DNA from: Mesostigma viride
Taxonomy: Eukaryota; Streptophyta; Mesostigmatophyceae; Mesostigmatales; Mesostigmataceae
NCBI GenBank assembly: GCA_009746045.1
Contig: RPFO01000764.1
Coordinates: 192,501-256,500, forward strand
DNA: 64,000 bases
Reading direction: 5' to 3'
Part shown: piece by piece, positions 35,402 through 44,384 of the stretch
Layout: the number at the start of each line of letters is the position of its first letter
How positions within the stretch are numbered: position 1 is the stretch's first letter
Translations under genes and position numbers: made by a program
Notes under the pieces: model-generated
Told to the model about the DNA's origin: nothing
The model's input: the letters and a program-made list of their open reading frames with translations, nothing else
Database searches by the model: none

Positions 35402-36646
35402 TTACAGGTACACGGCCGCCTGCCGCCCTGCGCCGACGTCCATCTTCGCCTCCATCTCTACGAAGATGTACGAGACATGACCCGCACCCGCGCTGTCGAC
35501 GCGCAGAGTCACTACCGATGCAGTGCCCCGTAGATCGAGACCGCTCTGGTACTCGGCGCCAGCACATGGCATGTTGAGGTGACAAGCCATGACGAAATCG
35601 CTACCAGCCCATGTCTCGGGATTGATGTCTGCCCTTGCGCACGACAGACTGTTCCCCTGGTCATTGAAGGCGCTAACCAGGTTCACCCATGCCTCTGTGA
35701 TGCCCATCCTGTACGCTGGTGTCTGATTGCTGCCGTTGATGTCGAACTGGAATCCGGTGAGGCCGTCGGCGGTGTGCGCGAACATGGTGTTGTATCGCGC
35801 GTTTGCCACATCAGCTGCGGCTGCTACCTGGACGGCCAACAACTTTGACGCGGATGCTGACGAGAGGGTAGCCTTGATGCTGTAGGTGTCGCCGGGAATC
35901 GTCTGTTTGGTCGATTGCCAGGTCTTCCACCTGAACGGCAAGGTGCCACCCTCAGCCAGCCGAGACGCGAAGATCTGAGAGACCACATCCTCTTGGAACC
36001 TGTACGTGTCGATCGAGAAATGGATGTCATTCAGCTCAAACCCGAGACCAGCCCCAGCCGCAACACCACCACCAGCAGCAGCTCCTGGGATCATCACCCC
36101 GCCGTCCATGAGCGTGATGCGGATCTCGATCGGTGGAAAGAGACTGAGGTCGATGATTCGAGGGTCGCCGGACAAGAACCCGAGCCAGTTGTCAATAATA
36201 CCCTTTTGTGCCGTGTTTTCTGTCAGGGTTACGTTAGCCGTGTCGTTGAGAGACCAACCGGCAGGCCCCTGAGAGTTGATAAATCCCTGTCCTCCATGGA
36301 CCGTCAACAAAGTGTTGAAGAGCTGGGCGTAATCGTTGATCGAGTCCACAGACTGGCCACCAACCAGCACCTCGAGCCGCCTGATGAGCGAAGACGTGTA
36401 CGGTGGAAACTTGCAAAAACCAGCCGTCGTAGTCGGTGTCGCTTCAAAGAACATGGCGAACGAGTGAAGGTCGGCAAACCCATGGGTAGGCAGCCGGACC
36501 GCCACCACCGACCCCTGCTTGATGCCGGAGTTGGCGGAGAGCGTGGAGAGCTGTACGCGGGACGTGGAGTGCTGACCGAGCGTCTTAATGAGGTACTGCA
36601 TGGACTTCGGGATCGCGCGATTGTACCAAGAACCGTCAGAAGACAT
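35402..36646 (-). CDS. MCP: PLV major capsid protein, double jelly-roll
   Basis: 414 aa. The N-terminal part has the PLV capsid pattern: FAMFFEATP, KFPPYTSSLIRRLEVLVGG, then a Tyr-containing YAQLFNTLL. Two beta-rich halves follow, separated by a Gly/Ala loop (about residue 205), and the C-terminus (VSYIFVEMEAKMDV) reads like the last jelly-roll strand. Trimers of this protein build the icosahedral shell. GGTATAC lies 10 nt upstream of the ATG. It is followed by a small gene and the penton-like gene, the usual PLV neighbourhood. Length is slightly short for the family but complete. Confidence 0.82.
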   Translation of the reverse strand: MSSDGSWYNRAIPKSMQYLIKTLGQHSTSRVQLSTLSANSGIKQGSVVAVRLPTHGFADLHSFAMFFEATPTTTAGFCKFPPYTSSLIRRLEVLVGGQSVDSINDYAQLFNTLLTVHGGQGFINSQGPAGWSLNDTANVTLTENTAQKGIIDNWLGFLSGDPRIIDLSLFPPIEIRITLMDGGVMIPGAAAGGGVAAGAGLGFELNDIHFSIDTYRFQEDVVSQIFASRLAEGGTLPFRWKTWQSTKQTIPGDTYSIKATLSSASASKLLAVQVAAAADVANARYNTMFAHTADGLTGFQFDINGSNQTPAYRMGITEAWVNLVSAFNDQGNSLSCARADINPETWAGSDFVMACHLNMPCAGAEYQSGLDLRGTASVVTLRVDSAGAGHVSYIFVEMEAKMDVGAGRQAAVYL

Positions 36647-36656
36647 GGTGTGTGTT

Positions 36657-36663
36657 GTATACC
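36657..36663 (-). promoter_or_regulatory. TATA-like element before MCP
   Basis: GGTATAC on the minus strand, 10 nt before the MCP ATG. The same element occurs 6-11 nt before at least seven other PLV start codons, which suggests very short 5' leaders and a shared (late?) promoter. Confidence 0.45.
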
Positions 36664-36686
36664 TTCTACCTTAGATAAAAATCCGG

Positions 36687-36971
36687 CTAGCTTAGGAACT
36701 TACCAAGCAGCGGGTTGGACGCCCTGTGCGCGTCCACCTTCCTCTCGATGTGCGAAAGGGCGTCGAGTCCGGTCTTCGCGGCCTTGTAGACCGTTCCCAA
36801 GACTGGGGAGCTTTCGATGAGTTTGCTGGGAACGTGCCCGAGAGCTGCGTCCGCGGCACCGGCGGCACCCTTGATGAACCGCGCGCCCTCACCGACTTTC
36901 CTGATCGCATCCCCCGCCATGTGTCCGATTTTACGCGCGGTGCTCACGACTTTGCCGAAATCAAGCTTCAT
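36687..36971 (-). CDS. PLV small basic helical protein, 94 aa
   Basis: Ala/Gly/Lys-rich with amphipathic helices (GHMAGDAIRKVGEGARFIKG, then YKAAKTGLDALSHI). It lies between MCP and penton genes and overlaps the latter by 11 nt. The composition recalls small membrane-active or DNA-associated minor capsid proteins of adenovirus-like viruses, but there is no family match. GGTATAA lies 9 nt upstream. Confidence 0.6.
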   Translation of the reverse strand: MKLDFGKVVSTARKIGHMAGDAIRKVGEGARFIKGAAGAADAALGHVPSKLIESSPVLGTVYKAAKTGLDALSHIERKVDAHRASNPLLGKFLS

Positions 36972-37818
36972 CCTCTTCGTTTATACCTACCTGGTTAGAT
37001 AATCTTCTCGCAGGCAGAACGTCCTTGTCGAGCGCCATGTACTTGAGAATACCCCCGATCTTCCGCGCCTCGACCCCCATGGCCTTTTGCGGGGATATCC
37101 GGAAAGTCAGCTGAACCACCCAGTCGCTGTACAGCTGGATCGGTGCGTCGTCCTCGTCTAACAGGCGCAGGCTGATCGACCTAGGTGAGTCTCGCAAGTG
37201 CTGCCACAGTGGACTCTGCGCCTGCCATATGATGGGCTCGAGAAATTTGGACAGGTTCGGACAACACGCCAACAGACCGCCGTAGACCGTCCCGTGGGTC
37301 GCCGAAACCACATTCCCGCGCACGATGTCCGAGTAAACATACACGGCCCGCAGCCGCCCGTTCGTGGCTGGTCGGTTGCTGTAAACGACGAACTGGTCAT
37401 TCGACTGATGAATGCCGGGTGTTAGCCCGAGGACCCGCCCGACCGACTCGCCAACCAGGAACTGGAACGGACTCTCTGCAACGAACGTGTACCGACTATT
37501 GGCCCGATCATAGGTGACTGTGAAGCTGCTGTCGATTGTCAATAAAGTCGTCTCGATGTTCTGGCGGTTCTCGATGGTGGTCCACGACCCGACCGGCAGC
37601 GAGACCGTGTGCGCCGTCGCCATCGTGACCTCAAAGGTGTTGTTATTGCTGTTGATGTGTGTCTGCTCGTAGGGAATCGTCAGCAGGGTCAGCCCCACGT
37701 CGTGGTAATCCTCTAGCAGGCCAGCAGGGATGTCCCAAATTGGATCATGGAGACCGCCCCTGGTCCTGTTCTCGGTCCTCAGCGTCAACGTCCTGCACTC
37801 CTGAACGTACTCCTTCAT
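36961..37818 (-). CDS. PLV penton-like minor capsid protein
   Basis: 285 aa, beta-rich. Typical features of polinton/PLV pentons are visible: HTVSLPVGSWTTIENRQNIE (the set-up strand and helix), SPFQFLVGESVGRVLGL, and YVYSDIVRGNVVSATHGTVY. Pentamers occupy the capsid vertices. It starts MKEYVQECRT; the ATG overlaps the upstream gene by 74 nt, suggesting co-transcription or translational coupling. Confidence 0.75.
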   Translation of the reverse strand: MKEYVQECRTLTLRTENRTRGGLHDPIWDIPAGLLEDYHDVGLTLLTIPYEQTHINSNNNTFEVTMATAHTVSLPVGSWTTIENRQNIETTLLTIDSSFTVTYDRANSRYTFVAESPFQFLVGESVGRVLGLTPGIHQSNDQFVVYSNRPATNGRLRAVYVYSDIVRGNVVSATHGTVYGGLLACCPNLSKFLEPIIWQAQSPLWQHLRDSPRSISLRLLDEDDAPIQLYSDWVVQLTFRISPQKAMGVEARKIGGILKYMALDKDVLPARRLSNQVGINEEDEA

Positions 37819-38068
37819 TCTCTACTATGACTTCAGAAGTTATTTCGTTCTTGCCGTGGATCAGGACCTTGCCACTCTCTCCCGCAAGCCCGCGCGATTT
37901 CCTCTTGAGGACCCTCCTCTCCTTCCCGGTGAGCGGCTTGCTCCTACAGTACAGCATGGCTGCCTCGATGAACTCGCGAGGGGTGTCGGGGTAGAGTGTC
38001 ATCCACTGGGCGATCTGCAGCATCTCGGCGTCGGAAAAGAGGTTGTCCATATTCATAGACCTTTGCAA
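37745..38068 (-). CDS. PLV hypothetical protein, 107 aa
   Basis: Helical N-terminus (LFSDAEMLQIAQWMTLYP), a basic middle (GKERRVLKRKSRG) and an acidic tail. No family recognised. It overlaps the start of the penton-like gene. MNMDNLF, six codons in, is an alternative start. Confidence 0.5.
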   Translation of the reverse strand: MQRSMNMDNLFSDAEMLQIAQWMTLYPDTPREFIEAAMLYCRSKPLTGKERRVLKRKSRGLAGESGKVLIHGKNEITSEVIVENEGVRSGVQDVDAEDREQDQGRSP

Positions 38069-38085
38069 TATAGCATTCGAAATTT

Positions 38086-38607
38086 TTACAGAGGAGATTC
38101 ACGAGACCCACTAATACCAGTAAGCTCCCCCCGTCTAAGGGCCCCGGATACGTGCTTCGGTTCCTTCTTCTTGATCATGGCTCTCAGATGCTGGTTCAGT
38201 CCTTGTTGTGTATTTGATTTTGGCTTTAACCCGCAATCCGCACATTCATAGTCGATACTAGAAAATCGCGACCCGCCTTCAAGTCTCGCTGGTTCTGGCG
38301 AGGCAGCTACTGGTGGTGCTACTGGGACAGACACTGGAGCGGCCGCTTCAGGTTTTTGGTCATAGGCGGACAAGGGAGGGTACGCGACAGGTTTCGCGTT
38401 TGCCATGATGGCGGACATCAACATCGCGTCCCTGAACCCGCGGGTCTCGGCGACTTTGCCTTTCTTGGCGGGTCGGCGCACCGGGGTCGAGTGGATGATG
38501 ATGGAGTTGGTCATCGTGCTCGTTGTGGGCATTTGGGCAGTGGTGCGGACCTTGCGGCGAGGCTTGTGTGCTTTCTTACTTGGGCGTTTAGCGTTCTTCC
38601 GATGCAT
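38086..38607 (-). CDS. PLV basic protein with C-terminal zinc-finger-like motif
   Basis: 173 aa. The first 30 residues are Lys/Arg-rich (MHRKNAKRPSKKAHKPRRK), the middle is Pro/Ala-rich, and the C-terminus has CADC ... QHL ... PKH, a C2H2-like arrangement. This fits a DNA-binding core protein that condenses the genome in the virion; that role is inferred. It lies between the fibre gene and the penton cluster. Confidence 0.55.
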   Translation of the reverse strand: MHRKNAKRPSKKAHKPRRKVRTTAQMPTTSTMTNSIIIHSTPVRRPAKKGKVAETRGFRDAMLMSAIMANAKPVAYPPLSAYDQKPEAAAPVSVPVAPPVAASPEPARLEGGSRFSSIDYECADCGLKPKSNTQQGLNQHLRAMIKKKEPKHVSGALRRGELTGISGSRESPL

Positions 38608-38637
38608 TGTGTGCGTTATAATGTAGCGACGAGATTT

Positions 38638-41600
38638 TTAAACGGTCCATTGGATAGGCGCAAACACCTCGCCGCTGGCGTGAACCCCGGATTTTGACCT
38701 GTAATTCGCAGGCGGGTACAGGTACACCACGGCGCTACCTGAACCGAGTGGCTTGTCCACCACCAACAGGATTTCGTAGACTCCGTCGGATTCGTCAAAA
38801 CCGGGAGCAACTCGCCAGGACGGTCCGATTATCAGCCTACCAGCCGTGTCCGGGCCATACACGAGACCAACCGCGTCTGACAAGAGTCTGTAGGGATGGC
38901 CGATGTCCAGGAGAGCCGGCGCGCCTTGCGTGAATTGGACCCGGAAATAGAAGGACGCGAGTGTTGTCAGCGACGGTATGACAGCGCCCGTTTCGTCACG
39001 GAAGCTCGCGACACCTTTCGGGCCCAGTTCCCAGAGCTCGGGCTGCATGTAGTCGTAGGCCACCGTTCGCATCCCTCTAATCGTGAACGGGATTCTATGA
39101 ACCTCTCGCTCATCTGTGTATACGGCCTCGTCAAAATTCGACGTCCATGTTGGATTTATATCCCCTTCGCCGTAAAATTCTGCAGTTGATAGGTCCAACC
39201 ATATCAAGGGGATATCGGGGTTAAAGCCGCTTTTCGGAGCGAATGTAGCCGTGAATAAATGTGTGAGACCGCCATTAGACGGTGCGAAAGACGTAGGTCG
39301 CTGGCACTGCATGTAGACAAACCTATACCCTGAAGAATTAGTTGACGCATAGCTAATAACTGTTCCTCCGGCCCAGTCCTGACCGAGTATAGCGGTGCTT
39401 GGTGTATTGGTAGCATTTAGCGACGGGTAATCGTAATAAAGCTTCACTGTGAATTTTTGAATATGTGGGAGATCTGGTAGTATCCCGTATACGGAAACTT
39501 GGTACGTCATCGGAACGTTCCCATAGTCGTATGACGGCAACTTGACAACGGCATGGACGATGTTGCTTTTTGAGAGTGTAAGGATTCGATAGTATAGGTT
39601 CGGCTCGCCTGGGACGGGTGCAGAGAGTGCGTAACGACCCATGATCGAACTGTATAACCCGATAGTTCCGCGGTGTGTTACACGTATCGTGTCTCCAGAA
39701 GTCGAATAAAGACCAGTTGGGTTCGTCGATGTGATGGACACAAACTCGGTATTTGTTGTGTTGTCCACTACCTCGCACGAGTTGATGATAGTCTGTTGGG
39801 CGCTGTCTAGATGGAATACTATTCTGACCTGACCAGGCGCGTACGGAGCTACAATCCCGCTCGGCGAGGCTGTAAAAATGCCTGCCGCGGAATTCACTAG
39901 CTTAGTCATACTGCTCAGACCAGTGGGAGCGGAATAGGAGATGTATCGATCAATTAAACCATCGGACCGTCTCCTAAACGCTATCCAGAAGATCGTCTTA
40001 CTTGCCCACGTCGTGTCGAGTGTATACTCAGTGGCGATCTTCCGGTTTTGATATAGCCCGATCTTCCCGTTCGTCTTGTCGATATTGATCCCACAAACCG
40101 ACCACCAGTTGTCGGCTGCTCCTTGATTCCTCCAGCAGTTGTGACCGTCCGTGAAAGCGGGGTGGTACTTTCCCGTTATGTCGTTGTGATCCGAGAGCGA
40201 GACAAATGCGGTGCCGGACGGGACGATCATTTCGAAACACAGGACAAACGGACCGTCGATTTCCTGGTCGCTGAACACGACGCACTTCTCAGGAGGTGTG
40301 ACATCGTTCGCGGCCAGCGCGTAAAAACTCGCTGGGGTGGTCACGAGCTCGTACTTGTCGTGTGTCGGCTGCAAAGTCGTAGCGGGATCTCGCGAGAAAT
40401 GCAGGAGGCTATGGAACGTCTTGGACGGTCCGCTTACCGTCACGGTCTCTCCGGTCAAGTGCGGGGCGTCGCGAGGACACGAGAAACGAGGCGTGATTTG
40501 GACCGTCTCCTGCGACGAGTGTGGCAGAAGATAGTCCCAAACCCCGGCGCCGGTCACGGATCCGATCACGGACCCGTCCGCGACGATCTCGTAATTTGCG
40601 GGCGTCTGCGCGCCGTCGCCCCATCCCGTGGAATGGTCTGCGTACATCTGCACGCCGATCCTCGCCGGTCTTGTCGTCGTGAAGTAATGGCTGGGTGTTC
40701 GAATCGCTGGGACGAGCGGGTCTGTCTTCACTAAGCCCACAACAGCCATTTTTCGCTGGGTAGTAGACGTCGTCATCGTCGCGTCATTGTAGATCGTCAC
40801 ATCGGCCGACACGAGTTTCCCATGATCCGCCGACGTCAACGCGCACGTAACCGCGTCCTCTCCGCGCAGTCCCCCGTCCACGTCAAGCTGGAAACTACCC
40901 GCGGCGTCGGTTAACGCGACATCGTCGACTTTCCACGAGATGGGCAGTTTCCGTTGATAAGCCCACGGCGTTGTGTTCTTGATCCCTATCTTTAGAGGCG
41001 GCACACCGCCGTCGCCGACGACGACCCACGTCTGGTAAGGCGCGGTCGTTCTCCAGTAACTCTCGGTCGGCTGGTCGATCCGCCCTATGTCCCAGGCCGT
41101 TAGAGGGGCGTATGTGCGCGTGATGTGGAGGCCGTTAGAGAGTCTCTGCATCCTATTCAGGTCCCTAGTCGTCGCAAACCCGACCTGAGAGAAACTCATC
41201 AGTTTTCCAAAATACGCATGACCGGTGCTTCCAAAATGGATTTCGTCCATGTGAGGACCGTCTACAGTCTGGCTTGCGTTGATCGGATCCAAAGCCCCAA
41301 GAACCTGGACTTGGTACGTGCATTTCCCGTCGCTGTCTCCTCCCGTGACCGTGTAGGGAAGAAGTATGCGGATATCCTGATTGTTTGTGATCGTGAACGT
41401 AGTTCCAGGGGCAGACAAGGTGCCGTTCTCGTATTGGATCGTGAACATGGCGCTAGGGCTGGGCAATGTGGTGTATCCAACACTGTGCCTATCAAATAGC
41501 CAGTCGATCTGATCGCGCGTCAATATTCGGTCTGCGACGATCTCGGAAATTGTCGCGTATTGGTCGAGCAGTCGCAAAGAGGAAATCCGAATCCAATCTG

Positions 41601-41874
41601 CGACGATGCCCCCGTCGACCTCTAACATCCCGCTTGTCTCGCCTGTCGTGACGGCCGTCCATTCGCTGTAGTTGTCGCCCAGTCTCACTCGCGTCGGGGC
41701 GCTCGGGTATACGTAGCGGACCCCGTTAACGGTGATGTGCGAGTCGAAGGGATGGACCTGCAGCTGAAGGGACTGGAGATCGCTCTCGAGGTCCGCAATT
41801 CGCTCGTCCACCGTGTCCTCTCCGAGCCCTGTGCTCAGGTTATAATTGGCAGGATTCCCGCTAACCACGACCAT
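38638..41874 (-). CDS. PLV large fibre-like virion protein, 1078 aa
   Basis: Starts MVVVSGNPANYNLSTG, then a heptad-like segment (DERIADLESDLQSLQLQV, about 23-40) that could trimerise. The rest is very long and beta-rich, Thr/Ser/Asn-rich, with no membrane segment. The order, coiled coil followed by beta domains, fits a spike or fibre anchored by its N-terminus. The size and place in the virion block support this; no family was recognised. Its first 215 codons are repeated at 46756-47401. The start lies 39 bp from the rightward gene at 41914. Confidence 0.6.
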   Translation of the reverse strand: MVVVSGNPANYNLSTGLGEDTVDERIADLESDLQSLQLQVHPFDSHITVNGVRYVYPSAPTRVRLGDNYSEWTAVTTGETSGMLEVDGGIVADWIRISSLRLLDQYATISEIVADRILTRDQIDWLFDRHSVGYTTLPSPSAMFTIQYENGTLSAPGTTFTITNNQDIRILLPYTVTGGDSDGKCTYQVQVLGALDPINASQTVDGPHMDEIHFGSTGHAYFGKLMSFSQVGFATTRDLNRMQRLSNGLHITRTYAPLTAWDIGRIDQPTESYWRTTAPYQTWVVVGDGGVPPLKIGIKNTTPWAYQRKLPISWKVDDVALTDAAGSFQLDVDGGLRGEDAVTCALTSADHGKLVSADVTIYNDATMTTSTTQRKMAVVGLVKTDPLVPAIRTPSHYFTTTRPARIGVQMYADHSTGWGDGAQTPANYEIVADGSVIGSVTGAGVWDYLLPHSSQETVQITPRFSCPRDAPHLTGETVTVSGPSKTFHSLLHFSRDPATTLQPTHDKYELVTTPASFYALAANDVTPPEKCVVFSDQEIDGPFVLCFEMIVPSGTAFVSLSDHNDITGKYHPAFTDGHNCWRNQGAADNWWSVCGINIDKTNGKIGLYQNRKIATEYTLDTTWASKTIFWIAFRRRSDGLIDRYISYSAPTGLSSMTKLVNSAAGIFTASPSGIVAPYAPGQVRIVFHLDSAQQTIINSCEVVDNTTNTEFVSITSTNPTGLYSTSGDTIRVTHRGTIGLYSSIMGRYALSAPVPGEPNLYYRILTLSKSNIVHAVVKLPSYDYGNVPMTYQVSVYGILPDLPHIQKFTVKLYYDYPSLNATNTPSTAILGQDWAGGTVISYASTNSSGYRFVYMQCQRPTSFAPSNGGLTHLFTATFAPKSGFNPDIPLIWLDLSTAEFYGEGDINPTWTSNFDEAVYTDEREVHRIPFTIRGMRTVAYDYMQPELWELGPKGVASFRDETGAVIPSLTTLASFYFRVQFTQGAPALLDIGHPYRLLSDAVGLVYGPDTAGRLIIGPSWRVAPGFDESDGVYEILLVVDKPLGSGSAVVYLYPPANYRSKSGVHASGEVFAPIQWTV

Positions 41875-41913
41875 GTTGTTCTAATATTATCTAAGACATT
41901 AACTATAGCGCCA
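41875..41913. promoter_or_regulatory. Divergent promoter region between PLV arms
   Basis: 39 bp separate the leftward fibre ATG from the rightward coiled-coil gene ATG. AT-rich with TAATATTATCTAAG; both transcription directions must start here or inside the genes. An identical copy is at 47402-47440. Confidence 0.5.
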
Positions 41914-42471
41914 ATGAACCCAGTCCCAGACGCCCCAGATTCGCCAACGAGCCCCGCCGCCGCCGACGTGGAATCGACAGCACCCCAGGAGCCCGTAAAG
42001 ACCGAGGAGGTTAGCAAGGCCGTGAAGTACAAGAAGGGCGCACAACTCTCCGAGGAGCAGAAGCAGGCCCTCAGGGACAAGATGCGGCCGTACCACCAGA
42101 AGAGGAACGAGGAGCGCGCCAAGAAGCGCCAGGAGGAGCGCGAGGCCGAGATCACCAAGCGCAAGGTCCTTGAGAAGGAACTCGAACTCCAGCGGCAGAG
42201 ACTGGTCGAGCTCGAGCTGGAGGAGAAGCGAAACAAGTTCCGGATAGAACGACTGTTGGCCGCCGAGGAGGTCGCCGAGACTCCGACGGACACCCCTCGA
42301 CCCCGCCGCGGGAAGAAGCCAAAGTACGAGGTCGAGCAGGAGGAGCGCGAACAGGCCGCCAAACCGAAAGCCCCTCCGCCTGCCGTGAAGACCGCGCCGA
42401 CTCTCACGCCTTACGAGCAAAGGATGCTGGCTATCCGGGCATCCCTGCTGGCCTCGCTCAACGACGACTAA
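41914..42471 (+). CDS. PLV coiled-coil protein (copy 1)
   Basis: 185 aa from ATG 41914 (MNPVPDAPDSP). Pro/Ala-rich start, then about 90 residues of charged heptads (EEQKQALRDKMRPYHQKRNE ... KELELQRQRLVELELEEKRN), then a basic linker and a C-terminal helix. It looks like a long coiled coil, perhaps a scaffold or assembly factor. It is 20 nt upstream of the ATPase gene and probably co-transcribed. An upstream in-frame ATG at 41737 lies inside the fibre gene and was not chosen. Confidence 0.65.
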   Translation: MNPVPDAPDSPTSPAAADVESTAPQEPVKTEEVSKAVKYKKGAQLSEEQKQALRDKMRPYHQKRNEERAKKRQEEREAEITKRKVLEKELELQRQRLVELELEEKRNKFRIERLLAAEEVAETPTDTPRPRRGKKPKYEVEQEEREQAAKPKAPPPAVKTAPTLTPYEQRMLAIRASLLASLNDD

Positions 42472-42491
42472 AAATCTCTGCCTTCTAATAA

Positions 42492-43376
42492 ATGCCAGAA
42501 ATCGAGAGCATCCACATCGAGACGCCGCTCGCCAACAAGGACCTCAAGCTGAAATACGCCAAGACCCGCCAGGTCCCATCCAACGCGCCAAGGCTGCACT
42601 TTATCGCCTCTTTTGTGGGCATGCGAGGGACCGGGAAGACGACGGCGGCCATCAACATGGTCAAGGCGTACTTCGACGCGCACTCTTTCGACAAACTGTA
42701 CCTGATCTCGGGGTCCGCCACGACCGAGCCGAAGTACAAGCTCCTTCCGACGCCCGCCATGAGTATGGAGACGTACACGGACGACAGCTTCAACCAGATG
42801 GTGGCGGACATCAAGAAAGACCTCACGGAATACGAGGAGTACCAGCGGGACTTGAAGGTGTGGGAAAAGTTCAAGAAGGAGTTCTTAGACGGCCAGAAGA
42901 CCGAAGAAGACATGGACCTCAACATGTTTTTGACCCTCGACAGGCTTCAGTTCAAAGAGCCCGAGACGCGGTTCCAGTACGGGCCTCCCTCCTCGATCAT
43001 CCTCATCGACGACATGGCGGGGTCAAAGCTCTACCGGGCGGACTCGAAAGGTCCCGTGTCGTCCTTTGCATTCAAACACCGGCACCTGTTAACGTCCATG
43101 GTCTTCGTCAACCAGTCATTCACGAGCGCGGGAGTTCCGAGGTCCGTCCGCGCCAACGTCTCGTTCCTCGTGCTCTTCCGCACCAAGGACCGGCGGGCCT
43201 CGCGACAGATCGCAGAAGAATCGGCGGGTCACACGTCACCAGAGGACTTCCTGGCACTGTGGGAGTACGCCACCCAAAACAGCCCACACGACTTCCTCGC
43301 GGTCGACAACGACGAACCAGACGACTCGAAACGCTATAGGAAAAACTTTGATACCTACTTGGTCCTGAAAAAATAA
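42492..43376 (+). CDS. PLV genome-packaging ATPase, FtsK/HerA (A32) type (copy 1)
   Basis: 294 aa. Walker A GMRGTGKTT (residues 43-51), Walker B IILIDDM (D173, D174) followed by a sensor-like stretch (LTSMVFVNQSFTSAG). Length and motifs fit the A32-like ATPases that drive DNA into capsids of polintons, virophages and NCLDVs. ATG 42492 is the first in frame. Confidence 0.85.
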   Translation: MPEIESIHIETPLANKDLKLKYAKTRQVPSNAPRLHFIASFVGMRGTGKTTAAINMVKAYFDAHSFDKLYLISGSATTEPKYKLLPTPAMSMETYTDDSFNQMVADIKKDLTEYEEYQRDLKVWEKFKKEFLDGQKTEEDMDLNMFLTLDRLQFKEPETRFQYGPPSSIILIDDMAGSKLYRADSKGPVSSFAFKHRHLLTSMVFVNQSFTSAGVPRSVRANVSFLVLFRTKDRRASRQIAEESAGHTSPEDFLALWEYATQNSPHDFLAVDNDEPDDSKRYRKNFDTYLVLKK

Positions 43377-43404
43377 AATCTATTCTTATTACTATACACT
43401 TGCG

Positions 43405-43995
43405 ATGGACTTGAAGCAGGCATTTTCTCAGCCCACGACGCCCTCCCCACAATATAGCCTCCCAGACCCAGCCACTCACAATTGCGCGGGGCTCAAGGTG
43501 AATAACAACTCCTACCGTGGCAGTTCCGACCGCCGAGATCTGGTGCTCAACCTGGCCACACTCGTGCGCTACCTGACCGGCGCCAGAATAGCACCAAAGG
43601 TCCACGAGAGGATGGCGGCGTTTGTGCGAGAGTGCGGGTACGACGGCGAGCTGCCCCCCACGCATACCGGGATAGGCCACGAGTGCCGCCAAAAGTTGAT
43701 GCACATCATCGCCATGAAACGCAAACCCCGCAACCCCCCCCTCCGCCAAAGGCCCCTCGCCCCCCGAAAATCAAAAAGGAAGTCATCCCTCGGAGCCCCA
43801 AGAAGCGTGGTAGGCCCGCGGGGTCGAAGGACACAAAGCCGAGGACTCATAATATCGACCCCGAAACAGGTCTTCCCAAGCCTTGGGGGAGGCCTAAGAA
43901 AGGGAAGTCGGGTGGCGATGACAAAAGAACCTAAAACTCACGTTTTCTTTATTCGATTTGATATCTATTTGCACCATTGTGTGCGCCTTGAGTAG
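43405..43995 (+). CDS. PLV AT-hook protein, frame broken at C8 run (copy 1)
   Basis: The 43405 frame gives a plausible start (MDLKQAFSQPTTPSPQYS) to residue about 113 (MKRKPRN). At a run of eight Cs (43734-43741) the likely protein moves to the -1 frame, which gives KKRGRPAGSKD and PKPWGRPKKGK, two AT-hook-like motifs, and ends at 43934. AT hooks bind the minor groove of AT-rich DNA. The 43405 frame after the run is Arg/Ser-rich and less convincing. CTATACAC lies 6 nt upstream of the ATG. Either a programmed slip or a consensus error; both copies have it. Confidence 0.55.
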   Translation: MDLKQAFSQPTTPSPQYSLPDPATHNCAGLKVNNNSYRGSSDRRDLVLNLATLVRYLTGARIAPKVHERMAAFVRECGYDGELPPTHTGIGHECRQKLMHIIAMKRKPRNPPLRQRPLAPRKSKRKSSLGAPRSVVGPRGRRTQSRGLIISTPKQVFPSLGGGLRKGSRVAMTKEPKTHVFFIRFDIYLHHCVRLE

Positions 43996-44384
43996 AGCTT
44001 TCCGGGGACACCAAGAACGTCGAAAACGGACTACAAACGAGAAAGTTACGCCACTTGGCGCGAGAGGGTGTGGGAAGGGGGCGGCGGCCGGTGACAGAGG
44101 TCTGCGCGAAGCGCGCGGAATGATTTCCGACATTTTCGACCATTCCGATTTTTTTGGCAGGCATCGAGAGAAAGTTCCCGGGCCTTGAAAACTTCTTGTC
44201 AAGGGGTGCCAGTGTTTTGGGACTTGTGAAATTTTAAAAAAGTTGGCTCGAAATTCATCAACCCTTGGCTGCAAGTTTTCATACCCTAAAAATATTAGCT
44301 CGATGCCCAAGAATCGAAACAAAAATCAACAGTGCGTTCAAAAATCCCAAATTTTTTTCTAATGTATAGGTATAAGTACCCGCC
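43996..44384. other. PLV intergenic region before recombinase
   Basis: About 390 bp, no gene supported. It contains CTGCGCGAAGCGCGCG, which can form a short hairpin, and an AT-rich 3' half leading to GGTATAA (44369-44375), 9 nt before the next ATG. Possibly a regulatory or origin region. Confidence 0.4.

Noticed and set aside
35915-36820. 301-aa plus-strand ORF opposite the MCP gene
   Set aside because: Arg/Pro-rich antisense frame; the minus-strand MCP has clear family features.
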